Shown here in pieces: positions 29,717 through 38,713 of a stretch of 64,000 nucleotides of DNA (position 1 is its first letter; every line of letters begins with the position of its first letter). Source of the stretch: Alphaproteobacteria bacterium (lineage in GTDB: Bacteria; Pseudomonadota; Alphaproteobacteria; UBA6615). The translations under genes and the position numbers were made by a program. The stretch covers positions 203,439 to 267,438 of the forward strand of contig JAJFIX010000046.1 in NCBI GenBank assembly GCA_021774575.1, given 5' to 3'. The notes under the pieces were generated by a model. The model was not told where the DNA came from, did no database searches, and was given only the letters and a program-made list of their open reading frames with translations.

Positions 29717-32101
29717 GTGGCTAAATCGAAAAAGGCGACTACCAAGAGCCAACCGGGGGGTAAACCCGACGGCAGCCTGCCGACCCGCGGCACGCTGTTA
29801 AACTTCCTCGAAACGCAAATTCGTCCATTGACCCGAAGTGAAATTGCCCGGGGATTTGGGCTGAAAGGGGCGGCGCGCACCCAGTTTCGAGAATTGCTGC
29901 GTGAATTTGAAGCGGCCGGAGACGTCGAGCGAACCCAAGGGCGGCGATATCAGCTGCCCGGCCGTCTGCCGCCGGTGACCGTCATTGAGATGGTTGGTCT
30001 TGACGAAGATGGTGAGCCCATCGCAATACCCACAAGTTGGAAAGGAACCGGCGCGGCCCCTCAGATTGCTATCCGGCCACGCCGGGGTATATCCGCGCCG
30101 AGTGTTGGTGATCGCCTCCTGGCGCGCATTAAGCGCTCTGACAGCGGGCACTATATTGCCGATCCAATTCGCCGTATCGAGGCCACACGCTCGGACGACG
30201 ATCGTGGCGCGCTCATCGGTGTCTTACGGGAAACCGCCGATGGCATCGTTCTGGCCCCCGCCGACCGTTCGCTCAAACGAGACTTTCCGGTGGAAAAGGC
30301 GGATCTCGGAGGGGCCGATATTGGTGATCTCGTTGTTGCAGAGGCTCTTCCCGACCGCGGTGGTAATCAGACAGTAAAAATTGCCAAACGACTGGCAGAG
30401 CAAAAAGACGATCATTTCTTGACCCGAATTGCCATTGAAGCGTCGGGTATTCCCTATCTATTTCCGCAGGCGGTGCTTGATGAAGCGGCGGCATTTACCG
30501 GAGACGCGATTTCGGAGGTGGGACGGTCAGATCTCCGGCATCTGCCGTTTGTAACTATCGACGGTGCCGACGCTCGCGATTTCGATGACGCGGTGTTCGC
30601 ACAGCCTTTGCCCAACGGCGCGGCCGGAAAAAACTTTATAAATAAGATTATAAATACTAAAAAAGCTGTTGATAATAATGTAAAAAAATACAGTAATAGT
30701 ACGCGCTATTTGGCTTCGGCGGAGTGGCATGTTGCAGTCGCTATCGCCGACGTTTCGTTCTATGTTCGGCCCGGCTCAAGCTTGGATTCGGAGGCTGAGC
30801 GGCGTGGCAATTCGGTCTATTTCCCCGACATGGTCGTACCGATGCTACCCGAGCATCTCTCGAATGATTTGTGCTCGTTGCGCCCCCAAGAAGATCGGCC
30901 AGTTCTGGTATGCCACATGCATATTGGTGCCGATGGCAAGCTCGTTGGGTCGCGTTTTGAGCGCGCACTCATCCATTCTGTGGCCAGACTGACCTACGAA
31001 CAGGTCCAGATGGCCCGCGACGAAGGCAAGCCGACGGGCGACGAGGCCTGGCGGCGCGAGATACCGTCTCTTTATGGGGTCTTTGCGGCTCTCTCGGCGG
31101 CCCGGCGCAACCGAGGCACCCTAGATCTGGATATACCTGAATATCGCCCAGTCATAGATGACGTCGGCAAAATTGAAAGAATTGCGGCCACAGTACGTCT
31201 CGATAGTCACCGGCTGATTGAGGAATGCATGATCGCCGCCAATGTTGCTGCGGCGCAATCCCTTGAGCGGCGTACGGCTGCGTGTATGTTTAGGGTTCAT
31301 GAAAGCCCGGACCCCGAAGGTGTTGAGGACCTGGCAAGACTGGGACGCGAATTAAAATTGCGGGTTTTTGAGGATAACGGACGCGCCGACGAAAAATCGC
31401 GGAAACCGCAAAAAGGCTCGGCAAAATGGTTCAATGGACTGAAAGAGGCGGCGCCGGGCCCGGCCGAGCGTCATTTGATTTCGTTGCTGACCTTGCGGGC
31501 TCAGTCTCGGGCACGTTACGCCCCTGATAACGTTGGTCATTTTGGTTTGGGCTTGCAAAGCTACGCTCATTTCACCTCACCGATCCGGCGGTATTCCGAT
31601 CTCCTGGTTCATCGTAGTTTGGTCGCTTCCTTCGAATTGGGGGATGGCGGTTTGCCGACAGGAGGCGGTGCGACGTTTTTTGACCTTGGGGGCAAGTTGA
31701 GCGCAGCCGAGCGCCGGGCCATGTTGGCGGAACGCGATACGTTGGACCGATTTAAGGCCGAATTTTTGAAAGACAGCCGTAATCGGCATTTCCAAGCCAT
31801 TGTCAGCGGTGTCGCCCGTTTCGGATTATTTGTGACCGTCAATGATTTAGGGGCAGACGGTTTGGTGCCAATGTCGCGGCTTGGGGCCGATCGTTTTAAT
31901 TTGGCTCCGGATGGGCATAGTCTCGTTGGACAGCGTGGGGGCGGTGTATACCGGATTGGTCAGCCCGTGGAGGTCGTTTTGCAAGAGGCCAATCCGGTGA
32001 CCGGATCACTACTCTTTGAAATGGTGACGCGCGGTCGTAAGGGGGCGAAGGTCAGCCGGCGCGGGCGGCAAGGTAACCGCCGACGCCTGGGGAAAAGATA
32101 G
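29717..32101 (+). CDS. rnr: Ribonuclease R with an AT-rich in-frame insertion
   Basis: 3'-5' exoribonuclease for structured RNA and trans-translation. 794 residues from a GTG at 29717. N-terminal winged helix (about 20-80), cold-shock-like domains (80-260), RNB catalytic domain with DGADARDFDDAV near residue 285, YAHFTSPIRRYSDLLVHR in its later part, then an S1 domain (FGLFVTVNDLGADGLVPM) and a basic tail. Between DDAVFAQ and WHVAVAIADVS there are about 35 extra residues, rich in Asn, Lys and Ile (about residues 304-336). They are encoded by a 73-bp tract of 15% GC at 30628-30700. The frame stays open and the catalytic residues are intact, so the protein is probably functional. Confidence 0.94.
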   Translation: MAKSKKATTKSQPGGKPDGSLPTRGTLLNFLETQIRPLTRSEIARGFGLKGAARTQFRELLREFEAAGDVERTQGRRYQLPGRLPPVTVIEMVGLDEDGEPIAIPTSWKGTGAAPQIAIRPRRGISAPSVGDRLLARIKRSDSGHYIADPIRRIEATRSDDDRGALIGVLRETADGIVLAPADRSLKRDFPVEKADLGGADIGDLVVAEALPDRGGNQTVKIAKRLAEQKDDHFLTRIAIEASGIPYLFPQAVLDEAAAFTGDAISEVGRSDLRHLPFVTIDGADARDFDDAVFAQPLPNGAAGKNFINKIINTKKAVDNNVKKYSNSTRYLASAEWHVAVAIADVSFYVRPGSSLDSEAERRGNSVYFPDMVVPMLPEHLSNDLCSLRPQEDRPVLVCHMHIGADGKLVGSRFERALIHSVARLTYEQVQMARDEGKPTGDEAWRREIPSLYGVFAALSAARRNRGTLDLDIPEYRPVIDDVGKIERIAATVRLDSHRLIEECMIAANVAAAQSLERRTAACMFRVHESPDPEGVEDLARLGRELKLRVFEDNGRADEKSRKPQKGSAKWFNGLKEAAPGPAERHLISLLTLRAQSRARYAPDNVGHFGLGLQSYAHFTSPIRRYSDLLVHRSLVASFELGDGGLPTGGGATFFDLGGKLSAAERRAMLAERDTLDRFKAEFLKDSRNRHFQAIVSGVARFGLFVTVNDLGADGLVPMSRLGADRFNLAPDGHSLVGQRGGGVYRIGQPVEVVLQEANPVTGSLLFEMVTRGRKGAKVSRRGRQGNRRRLGKR
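30628..30700 (+). repeat. AT-rich in-frame insertion inside rnr
   Basis: 11 of 73 bases are G or C, against over half in the flanks. It contains TTATAAATA twice (30636-30644 and 30648-30656, period 12 bp). It expands a loop of the RNB domain that is only about a dozen residues in typical family members. No long terminal inverted repeats were found. It resembles in effect the small intragenic palindromic elements known in Rickettsia, but I do not see their sequence signature. Confidence 0.6.
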
Positions 32102-32662
32102 ATCCACCGACGATGTCGGTCGGAATTAAGGGTAATTTATCCACAAGTACGAGATGGCCTATACATAAATTAAAAAATTGAAAAAAATATATAAACTATT
32201 GATAAATAATACTTTAATTTCAAAGAATTTTCCTTTGCATTGGCCCTCAACCTGGCTGTGGATTAATCGTGTGAAGATTGGGGATACTTTGTGAATAAAA
32301 ACGCGGTTCATGCACAGGTTATATGCCGTTTGTTCGGATTTGCGGTTGCCTTGGGGGCCCATCATTCTTGAAACTACAGTCAAGAAATCTGGCTGTTTGA
32401 GTGGTGGCAAATCACCTTTTGCAAATCACCTTTTGAACAAAACAATTTGCGAACGCGACACAGCTGACGAACACGACATACACAAATTTGGTGCAATTGA
32501 GCCTCTGGGGCGGTGCAACTAAGTTTGGGTAGAGGCTGTACTTTCTAAGGCTGCGGGAACCAAAAATTAACGGCGTTTGGCAGACGCAATATCGATTTGG
32601 TTAGGTTGCCGCGACTTAACGACCCTTGAGTTTATACCTGGCGGAGCAAAGGGGATATCTGC
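32102..32662. other. 561-bp AT-rich non-coding region with DnaA-box-like sites (possible origin-like element)
   Basis: No gene found. DnaA-type 9-mers: TTATCCACA 32137-32145 (exact consensus); reverse-strand TAATCCACA 32257-32265 (one mismatch); reverse-strand TTATTCACA 32290-32298 (fits TTATNCACA); TCATGCACA 32308-32316 (one mismatch). Between the first two lies a tract at 32160-32230 with about 10% GC, a possible duplex-unwinding element. A 14-bp tandem duplication lies at 32407-32434. The remaining bases before the GTG at 32663 should contain the promoter of the S41/cadherin gene. Confidence 0.5.
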
Positions 32663-35600
32663 GTGTTTAAAGAATTAGAACCGGCCGATTTGAACGATCG
32701 AGCAGACAGCGACCGAAATTTTGCGTTTCGGGTGCGTTTTTATTTTGCCAAAACGAGATTTGTCAAAATGATCGCCATTTGTGGGCTCGTCGCTGCGGCA
32801 ACGTTCGGTATTGGTGCGGGGCTTGTCGCTGTTTTTGACGCTGAGCCTGCACATGCTCAAACCGGCAGCGGGCTCGATGACGGGCAAAACATTCGCCCCT
32901 ATGACCCGGAGTTTGGATTTCTTGTTCTCAACGCCGGTTTCGGCTTCGTCGAACGTAAATTCGTCGAGCAAATCTCGATGCTGGATTTCACTCTGGCCGC
33001 CCTGCGTGGGCTGAGTGTGATAGATCGTAGCTTAACCGTTTTCGATGATGGCGCGGCAATCCAGCTCGTATACCAAGGTGAAGCGGTCGGGCAGTTAGTC
33101 AAACCTGGCGACAATGATCCCACGGCATGGGCGCGATTGACCGTTGAGGCTGTTGGGTTGCTGCGTGCTGACGTCCGGCGCTATAGCAATGCCAATTCCG
33201 AAGCTCTCTTCGAAGCGATTTTCGATGGTGGAACGACGGCTCTTGATAGCCCCTCGCGTTATAACAGTGCAGCTGAATCGACAGATCTGCGGGCGAACCG
33301 GCGAGGGTTTCAGGGTGTCGGTCTAATTCTCAGATCGGGGATACGGACGGCCCAAATTATTTCAATCGTTCCTGATAGCCCGGCAGATTTGGCCGGCATT
33401 TTGGTCGGTGATCGTATTTTCAGCATTGATGGTGAGCGGGTCAGAGGGTGGACCGACCGCAGGTTACGACAGGCTTTACGTGGTGCCGCAGATAGCCCGA
33501 TTGAATTGACATTGCGCCTTCGAGACGGCGTTCAAGAGACAGTGACCTTGGCTCGGGCGCCGATTGTGCCACCATCGGTAAGATTGAGTTTCCAAAACGG
33601 TCTCGCCGATATAGCGATCGAAATTTTTAATCGCGGTACAACCAATAGCGTGAAGCAAATTCTTGAAACGTTGATTGCCAACGAAGAAGAGCCATTGCGT
33701 GGCGTGACCTTAGATCTCAGATTTAATCCGGGCGGCCTACTCGCTCAGGCGGCTGGGGTCGCTGATTTGTTTTTGGACGGTGGTGTCATTGCAACGACAG
33801 ATGGACGGGCCAGCGAGGCAACGTCTGAATTCATTGCTAGCCCCGGTGATCTACTCGAAGGTTTGCCGCTGGTGGTGTTGGTCAACGCGCGATCCGCGTC
33901 GGCGTCGGAGGTGCTGGCGGTGGCGCTGCAAGACCGAGGACGCGCTGTTGTTGTTGGGTCCAATTCATTCGGCAAGGGGTCGGTTCAAAGCGTTTATCCG
34001 TTGCCCAATTCTGGAGACCTCGTTGTGACCTGGTCATTGCTTCGGGCGCCGTCGGGCTATGTCTATAATGGCCTGGGGGTCATGCCGAATGTGTGCACCA
34101 GTGGTCAGGGCGGGGTGACTGTCGCCGGGGGATTGAGCCTGACGCCGCCGGACCCAATTTCGATATTGGCAGCTTTCCGGGCTCAAGACCCGCAGGTTTT
34201 TCGCTCGCTACTTGTCAGCTGGCGCAGCGTTCAAGGCACTGAGGACGAAGAAGATATCTTAAATTTGAGGCGGATTTGCTCGCCAGTGAGGGGCGACCAA
34301 AATGTTGATACCGAAATCGCCCATAATTTGATTCTCGACAACCAGCTATATGCCGATACTCTCGACCTATCGGGAACCGTACCGGTCGCTGTAGCTGACC
34401 TGGTGATCGTGGCCGAAGATGGTACCCCGGTTGAAATAGCCAACCTGCTGTCAAACGATACCGATCTCGATGGTGATACCCTGCGCGTTACCAAGGTTAA
34501 CGGCGCAAATGACCTGGTGGGCCAGAGCATTTCGCTGCCGTCTGGTGCCGTCATAACCGTGCATGCCGACGGGCGAGCCGTGCTCGACATAACCGAACTT
34601 AACGAAGAATTGTCGGCGACGGAAATATTGACCGAACGCTTGAACTATATTGTCGGGGATGGCGAAGGCGGTGAGAGCGAAGCCGAGATTACCGTTTCGA
34701 TAGAGGGACGCAACGACGCGCCTATTGCGATGGCCGACACATTCAAAGTTGACGAAGACTTCGTTTTGGAAATCGCGGCTGTACATGGTCTGCTCGCCAA
34801 TGATTTGGATTTAGATAGCGCCGCACTCGAAATTGTCGCGATTAATGGCGACAGGGATCTTGTCGGCGATTTGGTAGATCTAGCGTCTGGAGCGAAGTTG
34901 AGCATTCGCGCCGACGGTAGTGTCATGTACGATCCTGCCAGTGGATTTGAGGCATTGGGCGATAATGATCGGGCCATCGATGAATTCAGCTATACAGTTT
35001 CCGATGGTGAAGGCGGGCAGGCAACCGGAACCACGGAAATAGTAATTGCCGGTGCCAATGATGCGCCTATTGCGACCCCTGATGAGGTGACAGTTCCCGC
35101 CAATGGGAGGATTTCCTTAAGTCCTTTTGATGGCGCGCTTGCCAATGATTTTGACGTGGAGTCGGGGCAAATCAGCATAGTTGCGGTAAATGGCGCCGCT
35201 TCATCTGTGGGCACGGAAATCATTCTTGAAACAGGGCTCGCAATATTCGTCGCCGCTGACGGCTCGCTAAGCGCCGACCCATCAGGGCGTTTTGATGAAA
35301 TGGCTGCTGGAGATACGCTGGTTGAGCGGTTGGAATACACGGTCAGTGACGTTGAGGGCGCTCAGTCTGTTACGTCGATCGATTTTTTTGTTGAAGGCGT
35401 AAATGACGCACCTCTTGCCCGTGGTGATCGGGCGGAAACCGATCGGGCGACAGTCCTCGATATCAGCATGACGGGGCTCTTGAGCAACGATTTTGATATC
35501 GATGGCGATGAACTTCGGGTCGTCGCGGTTAATGGCAGCCGGTTGGAGCAAACCGGGTCGGTTGCGACGGAACTCGGCGCCGTGTTGCAAGTCACGCCAG

Positions 35601-36445
35601 CAGGCGACTTGATCTATAATCCGGCACTCTCCGTTCAGCTTGCGGCATTGTCACCTTTGGATATGGCCGAAGATAGCTTTACTTATACTATAGCCGACAG
35701 CAGTGGCGCGACTTCGGTCGCCACTGTTGCCATATTTGTTTCCGGTCTGGACGAGGCTATCGGTGACCAGAATGACATAGTTACCAATCAGAACGCGGCG
35801 ACGATTATCGATATTCTTAGCCGTGTCTCGGATCCTGACGGAGACCGGCTGACAATCACCAATCTGATACCGACCACCGAAGGGATCGGTTTAGAGACCG
35901 ATGACCGTGGACGCGTCGTCTATGATCCAAATGGTCAATTCGATGCCCTAGCCGAGGGTGAGCGGGGCAGTGATACATTTATTTATGAGGTATCGGACGG
36001 TCGTGGTGGTATTGCCGAAGCTAATGTTTTGGTGACGGTTATCGGGCTCAATGACCAGCCAGTAGCCGTCAAGGACCGGGCGGAAGTTATGGTGGGCGAC
36101 CAACTGGTTTTAACCCGTGACGCTGGTTTGTTGAGCAATGACACAGATATCGACGGGGATGCTCTTGCAATTATCTCAGTCGAAGGGGTTGAGGCTCTGG
36201 GGGGGCCGTTGCGGCTGCCATCGGGTGCTGAACTGACCCTTCAGACTGACGGAAGTTTGTCTTATATGCCGCCGAGCGCGCAAGACTTGGTGGGCCGAGC
36301 CGCCGGCGAGATCAGTCTTGATAGCTTTACCTATCTATTGAGTGACGGGCATGGCGGCACCGCACTCGGTACCGTCGAAATAATGGTGAATAATCCGAAC
36401 CGGCCACCTATTGCACTTGATATCGGTCGCCCAGATGGTGGGTGA
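32663..36445 (+). CDS. S41-family processing protease fused to six cadherin-like repeats
   Basis: 1260 residues from a GTG with AAAGGGGA upstream. Residues about 35-66 are a signal peptide or anchor ending AHAQ. Then come a helical region, a PDZ domain (about 225-295) and an S41 domain with DLRFNPGG. The catalytic pair is Ser413 in ARSASASE and Lys438 in SFGKGSVQ, 25 residues apart as in CtpA/Prc. From about residue 575 to 1245 there are six tandem repeats of about 105 residues, each with a LLSNDTDLDGD-type calcium-binding block, of the cadherin-like/tandem-95 class usually found in large adhesins. The fusion is unusual. The likely site is the periplasm or cell surface. It lies between rnr and rpmG. 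Confidence 0.88.
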   Translation: MFKELEPADLNDRADSDRNFAFRVRFYFAKTRFVKMIAICGLVAAATFGIGAGLVAVFDAEPAHAQTGSGLDDGQNIRPYDPEFGFLVLNAGFGFVERKFVEQISMLDFTLAALRGLSVIDRSLTVFDDGAAIQLVYQGEAVGQLVKPGDNDPTAWARLTVEAVGLLRADVRRYSNANSEALFEAIFDGGTTALDSPSRYNSAAESTDLRANRRGFQGVGLILRSGIRTAQIISIVPDSPADLAGILVGDRIFSIDGERVRGWTDRRLRQALRGAADSPIELTLRLRDGVQETVTLARAPIVPPSVRLSFQNGLADIAIEIFNRGTTNSVKQILETLIANEEEPLRGVTLDLRFNPGGLLAQAAGVADLFLDGGVIATTDGRASEATSEFIASPGDLLEGLPLVVLVNARSASASEVLAVALQDRGRAVVVGSNSFGKGSVQSVYPLPNSGDLVVTWSLLRAPSGYVYNGLGVMPNVCTSGQGGVTVAGGLSLTPPDPISILAAFRAQDPQVFRSLLVSWRSVQGTEDEEDILNLRRICSPVRGDQNVDTEIAHNLILDNQLYADTLDLSGTVPVAVADLVIVAEDGTPVEIANLLSNDTDLDGDTLRVTKVNGANDLVGQSISLPSGAVITVHADGRAVLDITELNEELSATEILTERLNYIVGDGEGGESEAEITVSIEGRNDAPIAMADTFKVDEDFVLEIAAVHGLLANDLDLDSAALEIVAINGDRDLVGDLVDLASGAKLSIRADGSVMYDPASGFEALGDNDRAIDEFSYTVSDGEGGQATGTTEIVIAGANDAPIATPDEVTVPANGRISLSPFDGALANDFDVESGQISIVAVNGAASSVGTEIILETGLAIFVAADGSLSADPSGRFDEMAAGDTLVERLEYTVSDVEGAQSVTSIDFFVEGVNDAPLARGDRAETDRATVLDISMTGLLSNDFDIDGDELRVVAVNGSRLEQTGSVATELGAVLQVTPAGDLIYNPALSVQLAALSPLDMAEDSFTYTIADSSGATSVATVAIFVSGLDEAIGDQNDIVTNQNAATIIDILSRVSDPDGDRLTITNLIPTTEGIGLETDDRGRVVYDPNGQFDALAEGERGSDTFIYEVSDGRGGIAEANVLVTVIGLNDQPVAVKDRAEVMVGDQLVLTRDAGLLSNDTDIDGDALAIISVEGVEALGGPLRLPSGAELTLQTDGSLSYMPPSAQDLVGRAAGEISLDSFTYLLSDGHGGTALGTVEIMVNNPNRPPIALDIGRPDGG

Positions 36446-36552
36446 GGTGATGGTCGGTTCTTGACATTGACTGATCTGGCGCTATGTTCTGCGCCTTATC
36501 GCATCCCGAATTCGGGATTCGACTCCAGTTTAAATAATTAGGCGTTAGAATA

Positions 36553-36720
36553 ATGGCAAAACCGGCATCGCTGCAGATCAAAATGGTCAGCACTGCAGAC
36601 ACAGGATTTTTCTATGTGACGAAGAAAAACCCGCGGAATACCCCTGATAAACTGGAAATGAAGAAATACGATCCGCGCGTGCGCAAGCATGTCGTATTTA
36701 AAGAAGAGAAAATGAAATAA
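36553..36720 (+). CDS. rpmG: 50S ribosomal protein L33
   Basis: Small basic protein of 55 residues: [18 protein letters not shown], then [23 protein letters not shown], ending FKEEKMK. This is the L33 family and the form without zinc-binding CxxC pairs, as usual in Proteobacteria. It is short and was identified by translating the region by eye. It converges on divK, with 41 bp between stops. Confidence 0.95.
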   Translation: MAKPASLQIKMVSTADTGFFYVTKKNPRNTPDKLEMKKYDPRVRKHVVFKEEKMK

Positions 36721-36761
36721 CGCCACGCGTTATTTGCGAAAAACCGCCGAGTCGACAGTAG

Positions 36762-37136
36762 TTAAGCGGCGTATTGTTGTACGGTTTCGAGGAAGTGAGT
36801 AATTGAAATCGGCTTTGCGACATAGGCTTCGCAGCCGCCTTGACGGATTTTTTCCTCGTCGCCCTTCATTGCAAACGCCGTCACAGCTATGACCGGGATT
36901 GCTTTTAGCTCGTCATCGGCCTTAAGCCATTTTGTGACCTCGAGTCCCGAAATTTTAGGCAGCTGAATATCCATCAAGATTAGGTCTGGATGGTGATGAC
37001 GGGCCAACTCAAGCGCTTCCAAACCGTCTTTGGTCTGGAGCGTATTATAGCCGTTTGCTTCCAGTAGATCATTGAAAAGCTTCATGTTTAATTCGTTGTC
37101 TTCAACGATCAGAACTGTCTTGTCATTGTCGTTCAT
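36762..37136 (-). CDS. divK: Single-domain response regulator DivK
   Basis: CheY-like receiver of 124 residues with no output domain. It closely follows Caulobacter DivK in the blocks [61 protein letters not shown] and [12 protein letters not shown]. The phospho-acceptor is Asp56. In Caulobacter DivK works with DivJ, PleC and DivL to control CtrA and cell polarity. The ATG at 37136 fits homologue length; an ATG at 37151 would add five residues. A CtrA-type site lies about 80-95 bp upstream. The usual neighbour pleD is missing between divK and rpmG. Confidence 0.92.
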   Translation of the reverse strand: MNDNDKTVLIVEDNELNMKLFNDLLEANGYNTLQTKDGLEALELARHHHPDLILMDIQLPKISGLEVTKWLKADDELKAIPVIAVTAFAMKGDEEKIRQGGCEAYVAKPISITHFLETVQQYAA

Positions 37137-37217
37137 TGTGCCAAATTCCATGTTTAATCAAATACCATAGTGACGTTCGAATTCTTATGTCGAGCCGATA
37201 TACTGCCATAATAAGCC

Positions 37218-37232
37218 TTAACGGTAGCTTAA
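37218..37232. promoter_or_regulatory. CtrA binding site (TTAA-N7-TTAA)
   Basis: TTAACGGTAGCTTAA matches the full CtrA consensus exactly. It lies in the 143-bp region between divergent divK and dinB. In Caulobacter, divK transcription is CtrA-controlled, so this fits a conserved feedback of CtrA on its own regulator. The site is symmetric and could also affect dinB. Confidence 0.7.
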
Positions 37233-37279
37233 TCCCGTTTTCAATTTTTATTATTATTCAATGGCTTATAGGGTAGTAG

Positions 37280-38713
37280 ATGAATCTCGTTCTAGAGCGA
37301 GAGTTTGAATGGTGGGAAAAGTCACCGCCTAGGTACGTTTTTTCGAAAAACATGAAGAATATTTACCAGATGAAAGTGTCGGACCAGGCGGAAAGTGCGA
37401 AGTTTGGGGTTTGCCTCGATTGCGCGGCAGTGCTGGCATCGAAAAATGCGCCTACAGATATCATCCGGTGTGACAAATGCCATTCGCCCCGTATCGTCTG
37501 TCATGAAGAATTGCACGATATGACAATTGGCCATGTCGATTGCGACGCTTTTTATGCCAGTATTGAGAAGCGCGACCGGCCGGATTTGGCGGGACATCCG
37601 GTCATCGTTGGCGGACGCGAACGCGGAGTCGTTGCCGCCGCATGTTACCAGGCGCGAATCCACGGGGTAAGGTCCGCTATGCCGGTGACCAGAGCGCTAA
37701 AACTTTGCCCCCATGCAATTGTCATCAAGCCAGATATGCAAAAATATGCAACGGTCGGCCGGGAGATTAGAGGGCTTATGCGAAGCCTGACACCGCTGGT
37801 AGAGCCCATTTCAATCGACGAGGCCTTTCTCGATATGTCGGGCACGGAACGTCTGCATGGCGTCAGTCCGGCAGTGGCGTTGGTTCAGTTGGCTATCCGA
37901 ATTGAGCGTGAGATCGGCGTGACCGTATCCATTGGCCTTTCTCATAACAAATTTTTGGCGAAGCTTGCTTCAGATATGGAAAAGCCGCGCGGGTTGACGG
38001 TGATCGGGCGGGCCGAAACACGCGATCGGCTGGCGGCGATGGAGGTGGCAAAAATTTGGGGAGTTGGTGCGAGCCTGCAAAAGCGCCTGGCGCGCGATGG
38101 GGTTTCAAAAATCGGCGATCTGCGCGTTTTCTCTGAAGGCGAATTGACGCGTCGATATGGTGCCATTGGTGGCCGACTTTATCGGTTGACCCGTGGTCGC
38201 GACGATCGCCGCGTCGTACCTAATTCGCCGACAAAATCCGTTTCTGCCGAAACCACATTTTCGACTGACGTCACTGCCGCGGCTGAGATTTCTAGACGCA
38301 TCTGGTTGTTGTCGGAAGATGTCTCGCGACGTCTAAAGGCCAAGGGCCTTGCCGGTCGCAGTTTGCAACTGAAATTGCGTACAGCGAAATTTCGTACATT
38401 GACCCGCAGCCGAACGCTCACCGCGCCGACTCAGCTTGCCGAACGGATTTTTCAAACTTTGGAGCCGGTCGCTCACGTTTGTTTGGATGAATTGCGTGGC
38501 CAAGGTGGGTTTCGTTTGGCCGGGGTTGGCGTTAGTGGCCTAGTAGGCGATGAATATGCCGACCCGCCCGACATTGCCGAACCGGATCGGATGAAAATTA
38601 AAAAACTGGAGGAGGCGATAGACGCAGTCCGCGAAAATCATGGCAGTCGCGCTATCGTCAAGGGGCGGGCGCTGGATCTCGCTCGTCGCAGACCATTGGT
38701 GGGTGAGGGCTGA
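37280..38713 (+). CDS. dinB: DNA polymerase IV (Y family) with N-terminal zinc ribbon
   Basis: Error-prone translesion polymerase, 477 residues. Cys45, Cys48, Cys64 and Cys67 (CLDC, CDKC) form a probable zinc ribbon seen in many alphaproteobacterial members. The polymerase begins with GHVDCDAFYASIEKRD (catalytic Asp87), followed by ISIDEAFLDMSG with the second acidic pair, helix-hairpin-helix WGVGASLQKRL and a little-finger domain. In-frame ATGs at 37352 and 37370 would remove 24-30 non-conserved residues; the start is uncertain. The C-terminal 56 bases overlap the convergent eipB-like gene. It diverges from divK. Confidence 0.93.
   Translation: MNLVLEREFEWWEKSPPRYVFSKNMKNIYQMKVSDQAESAKFGVCLDCAAVLASKNAPTDIIRCDKCHSPRIVCHEELHDMTIGHVDCDAFYASIEKRDRPDLAGHPVIVGGRERGVVAAACYQARIHGVRSAMPVTRALKLCPHAIVIKPDMQKYATVGREIRGLMRSLTPLVEPISIDEAFLDMSGTERLHGVSPAVALVQLAIRIEREIGVTVSIGLSHNKFLAKLASDMEKPRGLTVIGRAETRDRLAAMEVAKIWGVGASLQKRLARDGVSKIGDLRVFSEGELTRRYGAIGGRLYRLTRGRDDRRVVPNSPTKSVSAETTFSTDVTAAAEISRRIWLLSEDVSRRLKAKGLAGRSLQLKLRTAKFRTLTRSRTLTAPTQLAERIFQTLEPVAHVCLDELRGQGGFRLAGVGVSGLVGDEYADPPDIAEPDRMKIKKLEEAIDAVRENHGSRAIVKGRALDLARRRPLVGEG

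Noticed and set aside
32407..32434. CRISPR or satellite array
   Set aside because: Only two copies, no spacer and no cas genes in the window.
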